A DNA stretch of 64,000 nucleotides from Catellatospora methionotrophica (GCF_011297335.1 NZ_JAAOTJ010000002.1:682001-746000); one strand, 5' to 3'. Counted from the first letter of the stretch, positions 27,634 to 38,057 are shown. The notes: generated from the letters alone by a model not told the origin. Numbers and translations are program-made.

Positions 27634-27887
27634 GTCGCGCTTCGCGCGCGATGCTGACGTCGTCGGCGAATCGTGGCGCGGCTTTGCCGTTGCCGGGTGG
27701 TGAGCGTCCGCTGACGCGGTTGCGGACCCGGAGCGAGCCAGCCTGTGGAGACGCGCCGCGACCAATCCTGTCGGCATCGGGGCGGAGAGTTCGGAGATCG
27801 TCTCCGGGAGGCGGTGTCAGCTGTGCGTCAACATCTGAGTACCCGCCACTCAGGACATGCCGCCGACCGCTCCTTAGGTTATCTAAC

Positions 27888-29363
27888 ATGATCAATTTTC
27901 GATCTGTCCTCGGATCCATTACCCGGCTGCGGATCGCGCTGGCGACCCTGACCTGTGCCATCCTGCTGCCCGTAGTCCCCGCACCGGCGGCGGGAGCCGA
28001 CGACGGCCGACGCCGTGGTGACCTGTCCGACCTGCGGGTGTGCGATCTGTCCGCGTGCTACCTCGCGCTGGGGGTCGTGGACTCCGACGCCGACGGTGTG
28101 TCCGACGCCGACGAGATCTCCCTCGGTTACGACCCGCTCGACCCGGCCAGCACCCCGCCCCTGGCCCTCGTCCTGAAAGCGACCCTCGGCCGGAAGCTGC
28201 CGACCTACGAGCTCGGCTACGGCACCTGGGCCGTGTTCCCGGAGGAGTTCGTCAGGGGCTTGGAGAAGAACTGGCTCGCCCGCCAGGACCTGCCCGGGGG
28301 CATCCCGCCGACGCTGCCGTCGGAGGTCTTCGGGATACCGACGCGCCAGAGCAGCTTCGCGTTGGCCGGTATCGGCGACGGGCTGCTCAAGCAGTTCGGC
28401 ATCGAGATGCCGTGGGTGAACGGTTTGTCCTTCGGCCTGTCGGCCCGCGACCACGACGGCAAGGACATGGGAATCGACCTCGGCCGGTTCAACGGCAGCT
28501 GGTACGGCGCGTACGACGGCGTGACCGCGTGGTGGGCGGCCGGTCACGGCGGCGCGACGGCATGGCCGGCCGACGACGACGGGACGAGAAGGACAAGTTA
28601 CGGCGACGGGTCCTCGTCGGTCACCACTCCCGATAAGGGGTGCGAAGACATCTGCACCGCGAGCAGCCGGACCGAGTACTACGACTCGGGGCTGAACACG
28701 GTGGGGTCCTCCACCGACGAGGCGTACTACGACATGAACGGGGTGTTCCACACCGACCGGACGGAACGCGATAAGAACGACAGGGTCGTCAAGGAGGAGC
28801 ACACCACGCACCAGAAGAACGACCAGGGCGGCACGACGGTCAAGAAGGAGACCACCGAGTATCACCGCGACAAGAACGGCAACGTCACCGGGACGACGAA
28901 GACCACCAAGGAGACGTCGACCGACAAGGACGGCAAGAAGACCTCTTCGGAGAAGACCCAGAAGTGTGATGCCAACGGTCAGAACTGCACTGACGCGATG
29001 ACCACCGGCGATGAGTTCACCGGCCCGGCTCTGCCCGGCACGGCCTGGCTCTCGCATCAGGAGGTGGCCGCGGCGCTCGAGAAGATGCTGACGATGAAGG
29101 GCGCGACGGTCACTCCGGCCCAGGACGCCCCCGATGTGATCGGTGTCGTGACCGACGACGACGTCAACGCGATGATGCACCACCGCGACCTGGTCTCCCT
29201 GTTCGCAGGCGAGGACGTCGCCACGCACGCCGGGGCGATGGTCATCTCGGCAGGCTGGAACGAGGCCAAACCGGAGACCCGCCCGGACCTGCCCAGTCCG
29301 CTCGAGGGTGCGACCGGCGGCGGCACACCTGGCGGCTGTGCATCCGGCCCTGGCACCTGCTGA
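27888..29363 (+). CDS. Secreted protein with TSP3-like Ca-binding motif and Lys/Thr-rich tract
   Basis: This is an exported 491-residue protein of unknown function. The signal peptide covers about 1-37 (ending PAAGA). Near residues 62-82 is the Asp-rich motif DSDADGVSDADEISLGYDP, typical of thrombospondin type 3/EF-hand-like calcium-binding repeats. Residues about 100-230 form a globular, Trp-rich region. Residues about 245-385 are low-complexity and very hydrophilic, rich in Lys, Thr, Asp and Glu, with repeated phrases such as DKNGNVTGTTK and TDKDGKKTSSEK. A smaller globular part and a Pro/Gly tail with two Cys follow. The low-complexity tract has a codon make-up unlike its neighbours. It may be a surface or matrix protein. 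Confidence 0.7.
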   Translation: MINFRSVLGSITRLRIALATLTCAILLPVVPAPAAGADDGRRRGDLSDLRVCDLSACYLALGVVDSDADGVSDADEISLGYDPLDPASTPPLALVLKATLGRKLPTYELGYGTWAVFPEEFVRGLEKNWLARQDLPGGIPPTLPSEVFGIPTRQSSFALAGIGDGLLKQFGIEMPWVNGLSFGLSARDHDGKDMGIDLGRFNGSWYGAYDGVTAWWAAGHGGATAWPADDDGTRRTSYGDGSSSVTTPDKGCEDICTASSRTEYYDSGLNTVGSSTDEAYYDMNGVFHTDRTERDKNDRVVKEEHTTHQKNDQGGTTVKKETTEYHRDKNGNVTGTTKTTKETSTDKDGKKTSSEKTQKCDANGQNCTDAMTTGDEFTGPALPGTAWLSHQEVAAALEKMLTMKGATVTPAQDAPDVIGVVTDDDVNAMMHHRDLVSLFAGEDVATHAGAMVISAGWNEAKPETRPDLPSPLEGATGGGTPGGCASGPGTC

Positions 29364-29371
29364 TGTCCCGG

Positions 29372-29422
29372 CCCGGCTGCGGTGCGTCGCTCGTCGTAGG
29401 CGTGTGCCGTACCGCAGCCGGG
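29372..29422. terminator. Bidirectional hairpin between convergent genes
   Basis: CCCGGCTGCGGT and ACCGCAGCCGGG form a 12-base-pair stem around a 27-base loop. It lies between the convergent secreted-protein and LAL regulator genes, ending four bases before the latter's stop. Confidence 0.7.
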
Positions 29423-29425
29423 CGG

Positions 29426-32008
29426 CTAGGCCAACCGGCTGCCGATCCCGGACCGGGCGAGGCCGTCCCGTGAGGTGATCCCGAGTTTCGCGTAGGCGCG
29501 CGACAGGTGGTTCTCCACCGTCCGCACCGACAGGACCAGCCGTGCGGCGATCTCGGCATTGCTCGCCCCGCCCGCCGCGAGTTCGGCGACCAGGCGCTCG
29601 CGGGAGGTCAGCGGGTCGGCGGGCGCTGGTGATCCGGCCAGCAGTGGAGTGGCCGGGTCACCCACTTCGTGCGCGAGTTCGTCGGCCCGCCGGCGCGCGG
29701 CGGCGGCGGCCCGGCCCGACCCGCACCGGAACGCCGCAGCCGCGGCCTCTGCCGCGTACAGGGCCGAGCCGGTGGCCTCGAACGCCGCTGCGGCTTCCAG
29801 CAGGGTCGCGGGGCTGGCCTGCTCCAGGCCGGTGGCCAAGGACAGCCGCGCCGCGCCGATCGGGGAGTCGACGGTGAGTTCCGCGAGCCGGGCACGCACG
29901 CCGGTGTTGTCGTGCATCCGCAGGCGCTCGTGCAGGATCCAGGACTCGGCCACGACCGCCCGTTCCCGCGCGGCCCTGGCCTGGCCCTGTCGTAGCAGGT
30001 CCCAGGCCTCGGCGTGACGGCCTACGGCGTGTGCGGCCCAGCCCAGGGCGATCGGCACGGTGTGGCGCAGGAACCCCAGGTCCGCCTGCGGCGAGCGCAG
30101 GTGCTCCACCCACGCCGGGTCGGGGGCCATGCCGCGCGAGCCGTAGGACACGGTCAGCACACTCATGCACACCCGGATGCAGTCGGTCATCGCGGCGGCC
30201 GTCGCGGTAACGAGGCTGCGCCGCGCCCAGCGCGCAGCGTCGTCGAGGTGCCCGGCCCGCAGCCGCGCCGCGCCGACGCACAGCGCGGCCCAGGCGCGTT
30301 CGAAGACGACGCCGTCGGCCAGCGCGCTGTCGTAGGCGCGTTCGGCGGTGCGGGCGGCGTCGTCGAGCCGGCCGTGTTCGCGCAGCGCGTGGCTGGCGTA
30401 GACGAGCAGCTTGTCGCGGGTTCCGGTAGCCGCTTGTGGCCCGGCGGCGGTGACGTGGTCGAGCATTTCCTCGACGACGGCGACTGCCTCGCCAGTCTGT
30501 CCGATGTGGGTCAAGGCGTTGCTGCGGCTCGTCGCCAACGTGGCCCGCACCGGCAGCGGCAGCCCGGCGCCGTCCCCGATGTCGGAGGCGAGCGCCAGTG
30601 CCTCGTCCGGGAATCCGGTGTATGCCAGCGCGTCGGCCTCGGCGACTGCGAACAGGACGCCCACCGACGCCCCAGCGGGATACCTGGCGGACTGCCGCCG
30701 CAGCACGTCCTGGGCGGCGGGCAGGTCGTAGCGGCCCCAGAGGATCACCTTGTGCAGGGTCACGGCGAGCAGGGCAGCGTCGGCACCGGGCGGGGTACGG
30801 TCCAACGCGTCACGCAGTATGGCCACGGCCTCGTCGGCGCGCCCGGTCTCCCAGAGGGTGACCGCTAGGACGAGGGCGGCGCCGGCAGCGACCTGCGGGT
30901 GGGTGGTCCAGTCCGCGCCGGCCCGGTCGAGGCAGGCTCCGGCCAGCCGTACCGCGACGATGGTCGCGCCGCCGGCGGCGGCGACCCGCGCTGCTGCCAG
31001 CAGCCGTGCCGGCTCGACGACCTCGCCGGCGTCCAGGCCGAGCACGGTGCAGCGCACATGGTCATGCGGCGTCAGCCTGCGGGCGACGGCAAGGTGCTCG
31101 CGCAGCACGGCCCGCCGCTGGGCGGTCGACAGCCCGTCCCACAGCACCTCGGCGAACAGCGGGTGCACGAACCGTGCGTTCTGGCTCGTCCATACCGCGA
31201 TGCCGTGGGCGACCAGGTGCTCGGTTCCGGTGAGGTGCCCGGCTTGCTCGATCTCGAAGGCATTGGCCTGGCCGGCGGCGGCCAGAAAGCGGGCGGCGGC
31301 GGTGGCGATGTCGGGCAGGCCCTCCAGGCGGGCTGGCAGGAGGCTGCGCAGCCCGATCGGGACCGGCAGCGGACCGACCGCGTGCCAGCCGACCGTCGAG
31401 CGGAGCAACGTGCCGGCGCGCCGTGCGCCGTCGAGCAGTTGGGTGGTGAACAGCGCGTTTCCTCCTGCGCGGTGCCATACCTCGTCGACGACTCCGGCGT
31501 CCACGGGCCCATCGAGAAGGGCGTGGACGAACTCCTCCGTCGACGGCCGGTCGAACGCGGCCACGGTCAGGACGACGGCCGCGGGCGACGCAGCGAGTTC
31601 GGCCACGGCAGGCGGCATGCGACCGCCGACGGTCCGTACTGTGCCGACCAGTGTCCGTCCGGCGTCGCGGGCGACGCGCACCGCGACAGCCAGGGAGACC
31701 CCGTCGCACCCATCGAGGTCATCGACCGCGAGCGCCGTCCCCGCCGGGACTGCTCGAAGCACTTGGGCGACCATCTCCGCGAGCGATGTCGTCGCCGGGT
31801 CGACCAGATGCGCCAGGGCCGCCAGCGGTACATGCGACAGTCCTCGCATGCCCCAGGCTCGGACGGTGGGAACGGCGGTGGACGCCGCATCGAGTAGCCG
31901 CGTCTTGCCTACGCCGGCATCACCGGTCACCAGGACCAGGTCCGTCCGCGGATCGTGTACCGCGCCGAGGATCTCACGCAACTCCCGCGCCCGGCCGACC
32001 ATCGTCAT
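29426..32008 (-). CDS. Large ATP-binding LuxR-family (LAL) transcriptional regulator
   Basis: This is an 860-residue cytoplasmic regulator with an N-terminal AAA/STAND ATPase and a C-terminal helix-turn-helix, like MalT and the LAL regulators of polyketide clusters. Walker A is GDAGVGKT (near 28), Walker B LAVDDLDGCD (near 95). TPR-like helical repeats fill the middle. The LuxR helix-turn-helix is at about 795-855 (LTSRERLVAELAAGGASNAEIAARL). The start is set at MTMVGRARELREIL, the usual LAL opening; the frame is open 12 codons further. The MFS exporter gene lies 144 bases upstream on the same strand, so they may be co-transcribed or the regulator may control the exporter. Confidence 0.9.
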   Translation of the reverse strand: MTMVGRARELREILGAVHDPRTDLVLVTGDAGVGKTRLLDAASTAVPTVRAWGMRGLSHVPLAALAHLVDPATTSLAEMVAQVLRAVPAGTALAVDDLDGCDGVSLAVAVRVARDAGRTLVGTVRTVGGRMPPAVAELAASPAAVVLTVAAFDRPSTEEFVHALLDGPVDAGVVDEVWHRAGGNALFTTQLLDGARRAGTLLRSTVGWHAVGPLPVPIGLRSLLPARLEGLPDIATAAARFLAAAGQANAFEIEQAGHLTGTEHLVAHGIAVWTSQNARFVHPLFAEVLWDGLSTAQRRAVLREHLAVARRLTPHDHVRCTVLGLDAGEVVEPARLLAAARVAAAGGATIVAVRLAGACLDRAGADWTTHPQVAAGAALVLAVTLWETGRADEAVAILRDALDRTPPGADAALLAVTLHKVILWGRYDLPAAQDVLRRQSARYPAGASVGVLFAVAEADALAYTGFPDEALALASDIGDGAGLPLPVRATLATSRSNALTHIGQTGEAVAVVEEMLDHVTAAGPQAATGTRDKLLVYASHALREHGRLDDAARTAERAYDSALADGVVFERAWAALCVGAARLRAGHLDDAARWARRSLVTATAAAMTDCIRVCMSVLTVSYGSRGMAPDPAWVEHLRSPQADLGFLRHTVPIALGWAAHAVGRHAEAWDLLRQGQARAARERAVVAESWILHERLRMHDNTGVRARLAELTVDSPIGAARLSLATGLEQASPATLLEAAAAFEATGSALYAAEAAAAAFRCGSGRAAAAARRRADELAHEVGDPATPLLAGSPAPADPLTSRERLVAELAAGGASNAEIAARLVLSVRTVENHLSRAYAKLGITSRDGLARSGIGSRLA

Positions 32009-32152
32009 GCTTAGATCATCTCGCAGACCGCCAAGCCTGGGCATCCGCTGAGGCTGCGTGGTCGACGGCTGAGCTGAAGATGACGGTGACGGCGTTGAGC
32101 AGCAACTACAGCGTGTTCACCTGGTCTCCTTCCTGGGTCCGCGGTCGGTACG

Positions 32153-33568
32153 TCAGATCGCCCGGGGCGGGCCGCCCGCCCTCGCCCGCGGCAGCTTCGA
32201 AGCCGCCCACAGTCCGGCCAGCGCCACCACCACGAGCACGGCCATGGCCAGACCGTAGGCGCGTTGCGGGGTCGCGGTGATGCCCGCGACGAGGATGGTT
32301 CCGGCGATGGCGGTGCCCAGCGACGAGCCGAGGTTGGACACGCTGCGCGACAGTCCGGAGATCTCGCCCTGCCGGTCGTCGCCGAAGCTGGACTGCACCA
32401 CGTTGACCGACGGGGTCAGCATCAGGCCGAGTCCGAGTCCGATGAGCAGCAGTCCGGGCGCGAACGCCCAGACCCCTGGTGTGCCGGTGACGAGCGCGAG
32501 CAGCACCACGACGCCGACCGCGGTGAGCACGAACCCGGCCTGGATGAGGGTGCGCTGCGGGCGCCGCTTGGCCAGGCGCTCGGCGGCCAGTGACGTGATC
32601 AGCAGGCCGACCGTCGCGGCGGTGAAGATGACGCCGGTCTGGATCGCGTCGTACCCGCGCACCACCTGCAGGTAAGCAGCGACCGTGAACGAGGTGCCCA
32701 TCAGGATCAGCCACTGGGCGTTCTGGGTGACCAGGCCGAGGTTCGAGGTGCGGTTGCGGAACAGCGTGGTGGACAGCAGCGGCTCGCGACCGGTGCGCTC
32801 CTGGGTGCGCACCCAGCGGAAGAACAGGTACAGCAGCAGCGCCCCTGCGGCGATCAGCGCGAGCATCAGCCAGACGTTGTCGTCGGCGGCGAGGATGCCC
32901 GCGACGATGAGGACGAGCCCGGCCGCTGACAGCACCGCGCCGCGGGTGTCGAACCGCCGGGTCGGGTCCGCGGGCAGCGGGTCGAACACCTTACGGCCGA
33001 GCACCACGATCACGGCCACCACCAGCGCCTGGAACACGAACGCCCACCGCCAGCTCAGCGCGGACGTGATCAGGCCGCCGATCAGCGGGCCCGCCGCCGC
33101 GCCCACGCCGCCCATCGCGCTGATCAGGCCGAACGCCTTGGCCCGCGCGGCGACCCCGGTGAACAGCAGCGTGGTCAGGATGTAGACGGGCGGGATGAGC
33201 AGCGCGGTGCCGACGCCCTCCAGGATGGAGTTGCCGAGGATCAGCACGCCGAGATGGGGAGACACGGCGCTGAGCAGCGCGCCGATGCCGTAGAGGATCA
33301 GTCCGGCGAGGAAGCAGCGCTTGCGGCCGTACCGGTCGGTCAGCTTGCCGCCCGGGATCATGAGCGCCGCCATCACCAGCAGGAAGATCGTGATCGCGAT
33401 CTGCACGCCCTGCACGGTGGTGTTCAGGTCGGCGCTGATGTCGTTGATCATGACGTTCATGTTGGAGCCGGCGAAGCTGCAGATGAACTGCGCCAGCGCG
33501 AGCGGGATGAGCATCCGCCGCAGTGCACCCGCGGGCGGCCCTGCTGCGGTGGGCTCGGCCGCGGTCAT
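32153..33568 (-). CDS. MFS drug exporter, DHA2 (14-helix) family
   Basis: This is a 471-residue proton-driven efflux protein in the cytoplasmic membrane. AGGAGG stands five bases before this ATG, so the upstream part of the frame is untranslated. It has 13-14 hydrophobic segments and the MFS motif A GGKLTDRYGRKR between helices 2 and 3, and motif C-like GVGAAAGPLIGG in helix 5. The EmrB/QacA-like layout suggests export of lipophilic compounds. The gene lies upstream of the LAL regulator on the same strand. Confidence 0.9.
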   Translation of the reverse strand: MTAAEPTAAGPPAGALRRMLIPLALAQFICSFAGSNMNVMINDISADLNTTVQGVQIAITIFLLVMAALMIPGGKLTDRYGRKRCFLAGLILYGIGALLSAVSPHLGVLILGNSILEGVGTALLIPPVYILTTLLFTGVAARAKAFGLISAMGGVGAAAGPLIGGLITSALSWRWAFVFQALVVAVIVVLGRKVFDPLPADPTRRFDTRGAVLSAAGLVLIVAGILAADDNVWLMLALIAAGALLLYLFFRWVRTQERTGREPLLSTTLFRNRTSNLGLVTQNAQWLILMGTSFTVAAYLQVVRGYDAIQTGVIFTAATVGLLITSLAAERLAKRRPQRTLIQAGFVLTAVGVVVLLALVTGTPGVWAFAPGLLLIGLGLGLMLTPSVNVVQSSFGDDRQGEISGLSRSVSNLGSSLGTAIAGTILVAGITATPQRAYGLAMAVLVVVALAGLWAASKLPRARAGGPPRAI

Positions 33569-34041
33569 GTGTGCCTCCTCGCTCGCCGCGCCGCGCGGGC
33601 CGCGTCGAGCGCCGCGGATCCAGGAGCACGGTCGGCGAAACCCGTCACGTGTGCTGCCCAGCGTAGTCAGCCTGTCCGTTTCATACTGCTTCATCAGGAA
33701 AGTGGTCACCTTGACCGACAAAGATCAACTGCCAAGACCCGTCAAGCCGCCAAGAGCGGCGCTGAACAGCCAAGACGGCAAATATGGTGAGCGGACCGCA
33801 CCCTGCCGGCAATATTCGGCGGCTGCCCAGCAGCGACCGCGTCGGCGTCTGCGATGACGCCGCAGGCACTGCACTTGCCGCGGGCTGCCCAGCACACGTT
33901 CCAGCGAGCCGTCAGTGACAGCGTCACCTTGCAGGTCAGAGCTGCCGAAGCTGTATTCAGGCCGAACGTGGCGCTCGTGCTGCGGCGATCAGTGTGGCCG
34001 CCGCGGTGAGGCACAGCACCGCCACAGTGATCATCATGGAT
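33569..34041. other. Intergenic region upstream of the MFS gene
   Basis: No gene is supported in these 473 bases. The MFS promoter should lie here. A small dyad GTGAC-AGC-GTCAC is at 33915-33927, and AT-richer patches occur around 33700-33810. Nothing else stands out. Confidence 0.45.
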
Positions 34042-35367
34042 TCAGTGATCGGAGGAGCAGGCTGGTGATACGGCATAGACGTCCGGGATGCCGTCGGCGT
34101 CGCCATCGTGCCCCTCCTGCTCGGCGATGCGCTTGTACACGCGGGCGCGTGCCCGGAGCACGGCCGAAGCGAGCGCCGCGGCAAGGACCGATCCGGCCAG
34201 CACCGCGATCTTGGCGTGGGAGTCGGCTTCGTTGCCGGCACCGAACGACAGCTCGCCGATCAGCAGTGAGACGGTGAAACCGACGCCGGCCAGCATCGAC
34301 AGCCCGACGATGTCGGACCAGGCGAGGCCTTCGTCGAGTGTGGCGGCGGTGAACCGGGCGACGAGAACGGTGGCGGCCAGGACGCCGACGGTCTTGCCGA
34401 GGACCAGGCCGGCGGTGATGCCGACCGCGACGGGCGAGGTGAGGGCGGCAGTCAGCCCGGTCAGGCCACCGATGGTGACGCCCGCCGACAGCAGCGCGAA
34501 GATCGGGACGGCGATGCCCGCCGAGATCGGGCGCAGCCGGTGTTCGAAGTGGCCGGCCAGGCCGGGATCGTGCTCGCCGCGCGCGTCGCCGCCGTGGCGC
34601 GGCCGGACGGGGACGGTGAACGCGAGTAGGACTCCCGCGACGGTGGCGTGGATGCCGGAGGCGTGCACGAGCGCCCAGGTCGCTGCGGCCAGGGGCAGTA
34701 GCAGCCAGGGGGAGCGGTGGCGGCGCTGCACGAGGGTGGCGAAGGCCGTCAGCGGGATCATCGCGGCGGCCAGGGGAAGCAGGTGCAGGGTCTGGGTGTA
34801 GAACACGGCGATGATGGCGATGGCGATGAGGTCGTCGACGACGGCGAGGGTGAGCAGGAACGTGCGCAGCGCCGAGGGCAGGTTGCGGCCGACGACGGCG
34901 AGTACGGCCAGGGCGAAGGCGATGTCGGTGGCGGTCGGGACGGCCCAGCCGCGTGCTGCGGTCGCGTCGGCGTGGTTGACCGCCAGGTAGATCAGCGCTG
35001 GGACGATCACGCCACCGGCGGCGGCGGCGACCGGTACGACGGCGCGGCGTGGTTCCCGCAGGTCGCCTGCGACGAACTCGCGTTTGAGCTCGAGTCCGGC
35101 GACGAAGAAGAAGATCGCCAGCAGGCCGTCGGCGGCCCACACGCCCAGCGGCAGATCCAGGTGCAGCACAGCGGGACCGACGGTGTGATCCCGGAGCGCT
35201 TCGTAAGCAGGCGACCAGGGCGAGTTGGCCCAGATCATCGCGGCCACGGTGGCGGCGAGCAGGAGGGTCCCGCCGACGGTCTCCTGGCGCAGGATGTCGG
35301 CTAAGCGCCGGGCCTCGGCCCACGACCCGCGTCCGAAGAGCGCACGGGTGGGTGTAGACGGGGACAT
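34042..35367 (-). CDS. nhaA: Na+/H+ antiporter NhaA
   Basis: This 441-residue membrane antiporter exchanges Na+ or Li+ for protons and controls pH and salt stress. Family markers: [64 protein letters not shown], and the ion-binding pair in [14 protein letters not shown] (Asp-Asp near 177). It has about 11-12 helices. The start has AGGAGG five bases upstream. Compared with E. coli NhaA it has a longer hydrophilic C-terminal tail ending [11 protein letters not shown], an acidic motif that could bind cations; this part is unusual for the family. Confidence 0.95.
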   Translation of the reverse strand: MSPSTPTRALFGRGSWAEARRLADILRQETVGGTLLLAATVAAMIWANSPWSPAYEALRDHTVGPAVLHLDLPLGVWAADGLLAIFFFVAGLELKREFVAGDLREPRRAVVPVAAAAGGVIVPALIYLAVNHADATAARGWAVPTATDIAFALAVLAVVGRNLPSALRTFLLTLAVVDDLIAIAIIAVFYTQTLHLLPLAAAMIPLTAFATLVQRRHRSPWLLLPLAAATWALVHASGIHATVAGVLLAFTVPVRPRHGGDARGEHDPGLAGHFEHRLRPISAGIAVPIFALLSAGVTIGGLTGLTAALTSPVAVGITAGLVLGKTVGVLAATVLVARFTAATLDEGLAWSDIVGLSMLAGVGFTVSLLIGELSFGAGNEADSHAKIAVLAGSVLAAALASAVLRARARVYKRIAEQEGHDGDADGIPDVYAVSPACSSDH

Positions 35368-35832
35368 ACCGGCCTCCTGCGGTCAGCGAAACAGCGGACT
35401 CGCCGACCAGACTTCCCGGCACACCTGCCTTCACCCTACCCGCATGATCAGTCTTGGCCGCCGTCGGTGATCAACCGGCGGGACGGACGCCTCGGCCCGT
35501 CCGGGTAGGTGGAGTGCCCTGCCGTGGTGCGCGCGGAGATCGCGATCTCCAACTCCGACGTCGTCCACGGGCTGGCGTCGCCGGGCGACTTCGTACCCGC
35601 CGACTGAGCAGCCCCATCGGCACCGCCGCCTAAACGGCGCACGAAGTCGGCAGGGCTGAGTCGCGATCCGCTGCAGACTGTTGTCGATGACGTAGTCGAG
35701 TGTCCTGGCCAGCTCCTCCGACCGCGGGGGCGTCGGCGAGGTGGGAGGAACGCCAGTTTGCGGCCCAGCCGCAGCAGCGCCGCGGCGCAGCCCCCGTTGG
35801 ACCTGACGCAGCCAGGCGTGCAGGCTGGCAAC
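35368..35832. other. Intergenic region with possible gene remnants
   Basis: These 465 bases between nhaA and the TetR gene contain a leftward frame of 127 codons and short frames on the other strand. None has a recognisable product, a good start or normal composition. It could be decayed coding sequence; I see no functional element apart from the nhaA promoter region next to 35367. Confidence 0.4.
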
Positions 35833-36489
35833 TCAGCGGAGGCGGCGGCGGCCGAGTTCCAGCTGGGCGCGCATGACCTGGCGTGGGCGCAAGGGCGTCA
35901 CGGCAAGCGGGTGGGCCGCCTTCGCCCGCAGGCCGTCGAGGGTGATGGCGAGATAGCGGCGCCATGCGTCCGGGTCGATGGCGTGGGTGGCCTCGCTGAT
36001 GCGGGACTGGGCCCAGACGATGAAGGCGAGATCCGCGGGGGTGAGGTCGGGCCGCAGGCTTCCCTCCGCCTGGGCTCGTTCGATGATGCGTCCGCCGAGG
36101 TCGTAGGCCCGTTTGCGGGCGGCTTCGATGCCGGGTGCATGGGGGAAGCGCATCGAGGCGATGTCGTTGAAGGCGAGGTCGCCGGCCTGAAGTTCGCACG
36201 TGCGCTCCAGGAAGAAGGCGAGGCCGTCCCAGGCCGATTCCATCGCCACGGCCGTTTCGGCGGCTTTGATCCAGGCCCGCTTCTTGTCGGCGATGACCAC
36301 GGCCACCAGGTCCATCCTGGTCGGGAAGTGTCGGTAGAGCGTGCCGATCGACACCTCGGCGCGGCGGGCGATGCCTTCCAGGGTGGCGTTGAGGCCTTCC
36401 TCCGCGAATGCGGCCTTGGCCGCGGTGAGTAAGGCCGTCCGGTTGCGGCGCGCGTCTTTACGAAGCGGTGGCGGCTTACGAGTGGGCAC
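35833..36489 (-). CDS. TetR-family transcriptional regulator
   Basis: This is a 218-residue repressor-type protein. The N-terminal helix-turn-helix is clear: RTALLTAAKAAFAEEGLNAT, then IARRAEVSIGTLYRHFPTR (residues about 20-65). The C-terminal domain is all-helical and should bind a ligand; it resembles the TetR_C_33-like group. The start is GTG. The gene is divergent from the DUF3050 gene (184 bases between them), which is its most likely target besides itself. Confidence 0.9.
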   Translation of the reverse strand: MPTRKPPPLRKDARRNRTALLTAAKAAFAEEGLNATLEGIARRAEVSIGTLYRHFPTRMDLVAVVIADKKRAWIKAAETAVAMESAWDGLAFFLERTCELQAGDLAFNDIASMRFPHAPGIEAARKRAYDLGGRIIERAQAEGSLRPDLTPADLAFIVWAQSRISEATHAIDPDAWRRYLAITLDGLRAKAAHPLAVTPLRPRQVMRAQLELGRRRLR

Positions 36490-36673
36490 CCACGCAGCAT
36501 ACAGGCGGAGGGCGGCCTCATATTAGGTCGATAACGTGAGGGGGGCCTCGACTTAAACATGAAAAGTGCTGCCCCAGCCGGTTGTGTGGTGCCGCTGGGT
36601 CGGCTTAGCCTTCTGGTGATTCATTGACCATCGGTTATCGGAATCCTCATTGAGTCCATGCGGAGGCAGCGCT

Positions 36674-37477
36674 ATGTCACGGTACGAATGGGATCAGAGC
36701 CACGAGGGGATCAGCCAGCTCAAGGCTGCAGTGGCAGCGACCCGCGCGAATGTCGTCAAGCACGAGATGTATTCCCAGCTCCATTCACACGCGGCCATTG
36801 TGACGTTCATGGAGCACCACGTGTACGCGGTATGGGACTTCATGTCGCTGCTGAAGTCGTTGCAGCGCAGCCTGACCTGTGTGGATGTGCCGTGGGTTCC
36901 GTCAGGGCCGACGTCGAGCCGCCGACTGATCAACGATATCGTCCTGGTGGAGGAGAGTGACGAACTGGGCGGCGGATTCATCAGCCACTTCGAGCTCTAC
37001 CTTCAAGGCATGACGCAAGCCGGTGCCGACACCTCGGTCATCGAACCGTTCATCAGCCTGATCCGCGCCGGCACGCCGGTGTCCGAGGCTCTGCGAGCGG
37101 TAGCGGTGCCTGGCCCATCCGCGGAATTCGTGGACAGCACCTTCACCTTCATCCAGACCCTGCCTCTGCACTGTCAGGCCGCGGCGTTCGCTTTCGGCCG
37201 GGAGGACCTCATCCCCGAGATGTTCCAGCAGGTCGTCGACATCAATGAGAACGTCGGCAACCTCGGCCTGTTCGTCGACTACCTGCGCCGTCACATCCAG
37301 GTGGACGACGAGGAGCACACCCCGATGGCGATGCAGATGCTGGCCGACCTGTGCGGCGACGACCAGCAGAAGTGGCAGGAATGCGCAACCGCCGTCACCT
37401 CCACACTCGGCGCTCGCGTGCGACTGTGGGATGGGATCACCGCAGCGATCAAGGCAAACACGGCCGCTCTCGTCTGA
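36674..37477 (+). CDS. DUF3050 family protein (heme-oxygenase-like fold)
   Basis: This is a 267-residue protein of the DUF3050 family. The ATG has GGAGG seven bases upstream. Conserved His/Glu residues are typical of the helical heme-oxygenase-like fold: LHSHAAIVTFMEHHVYAVWDFMSLLKSLQ (near 33-60, split here into LHSHAAIVTFMEHH and VYAVWDFMSLLKSLQ), EESDELGG, HFELYL, and the late His/Glu cluster VDDEEHTPMA. Some proteins of this fold are diiron oxidases that act on amino-acid or fatty-acid derivatives; activity here is inference. It is divergent from a TetR gene, which probably controls it. Confidence 0.85.
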   Translation: MSRYEWDQSHEGISQLKAAVAATRANVVKHEMYSQLHSHAAIVTFMEHHVYAVWDFMSLLKSLQRSLTCVDVPWVPSGPTSSRRLINDIVLVEESDELGGGFISHFELYLQGMTQAGADTSVIEPFISLIRAGTPVSEALRAVAVPGPSAEFVDSTFTFIQTLPLHCQAAAFAFGREDLIPEMFQQVVDINENVGNLGLFVDYLRRHIQVDDEEHTPMAMQMLADLCGDDQQKWQECATAVTSTLGARVRLWDGITAAIKANTAALV

Positions 37478-38057
37478 GACCGCCGACAGCTCACCCGGTG
37501 GCCGTCGTGACCTCTACCTTCCTACGGAAGAGGTCACTGGTCACGTCCCGGTGTCGTCCACGGAGTTCGCAGACCGGTCCAACCGTGGATGGTTAGGTAG
37601 GCGACCGGCAATACCTGAAGGACGTGTTGGAGCGGTACCGGCCAACCAGAAGCGAACGTGTCGGGGTCCCACACTCCCAAGTGCGGGGGCCCTGCGCGAC
37701 GAGCCAGCCGCAGAAGACTCGACTACCAGTGGGTCGCACTTCCCGGCGTACGTGACCCCGGGGACCGGCTCGGGTGCCTCCTCCCGCTTGTGCCCCAGGG
37801 CCAGCTGATTCGCCGGCGTGCCCGCGCAACCTCGACGTTCGCACGCACCCGCTGCATCGTCACCGTGGCCACGGCACGTGCGTCGTCGTTTGGTGAACGG
37901 CCACGCTCGATCGGCCCGAGTGCTCGCAGTTCGGCCCATACCTGTGCGCGTTCGCCGGCGAGTCACCGTTCGAGAAGACTCACGCCGGATGACAATGCGT
38001 CAACGGCAGGCGGGGTCCAGGGACTCGAGTCGACTGACGGTCCCGAGGTCCGGCGGG
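37478..38057. other. 580-base region without a supported gene
   Basis: Overlapping frames on both strands are present but none has a credible start, composition or family. The first part holds the hairpin listed at 37509-37535. The rest may be decayed DNA; I could not identify what it came from. Confidence 0.45.
37509..37535 (+). terminator. Hairpin after the DUF3050 gene
   Basis: GACCT pairs with AGGTC and CTTCC with GGAAG around TAC, with a four-base bulge on one side. It lies 32 bases after the stop, suitable for a weak terminator. Confidence 0.45.

Noticed and set aside
35448-35831. Minus-strand frame of 127 codons between nhaA and the TetR gene
   Set aside because: No ribosome binding site, no family, and Arg/Ser/Pro-rich composition; kept only as a possible remnant in the intergenic entry.
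37541-37966. Minus-strand frame of 141 codons after the DUF3050 gene
   Set aside because: Arg/Gly/Ala-rich, with no recognisable domain or start signal; I looked for a transposase or integrase remnant and found none.
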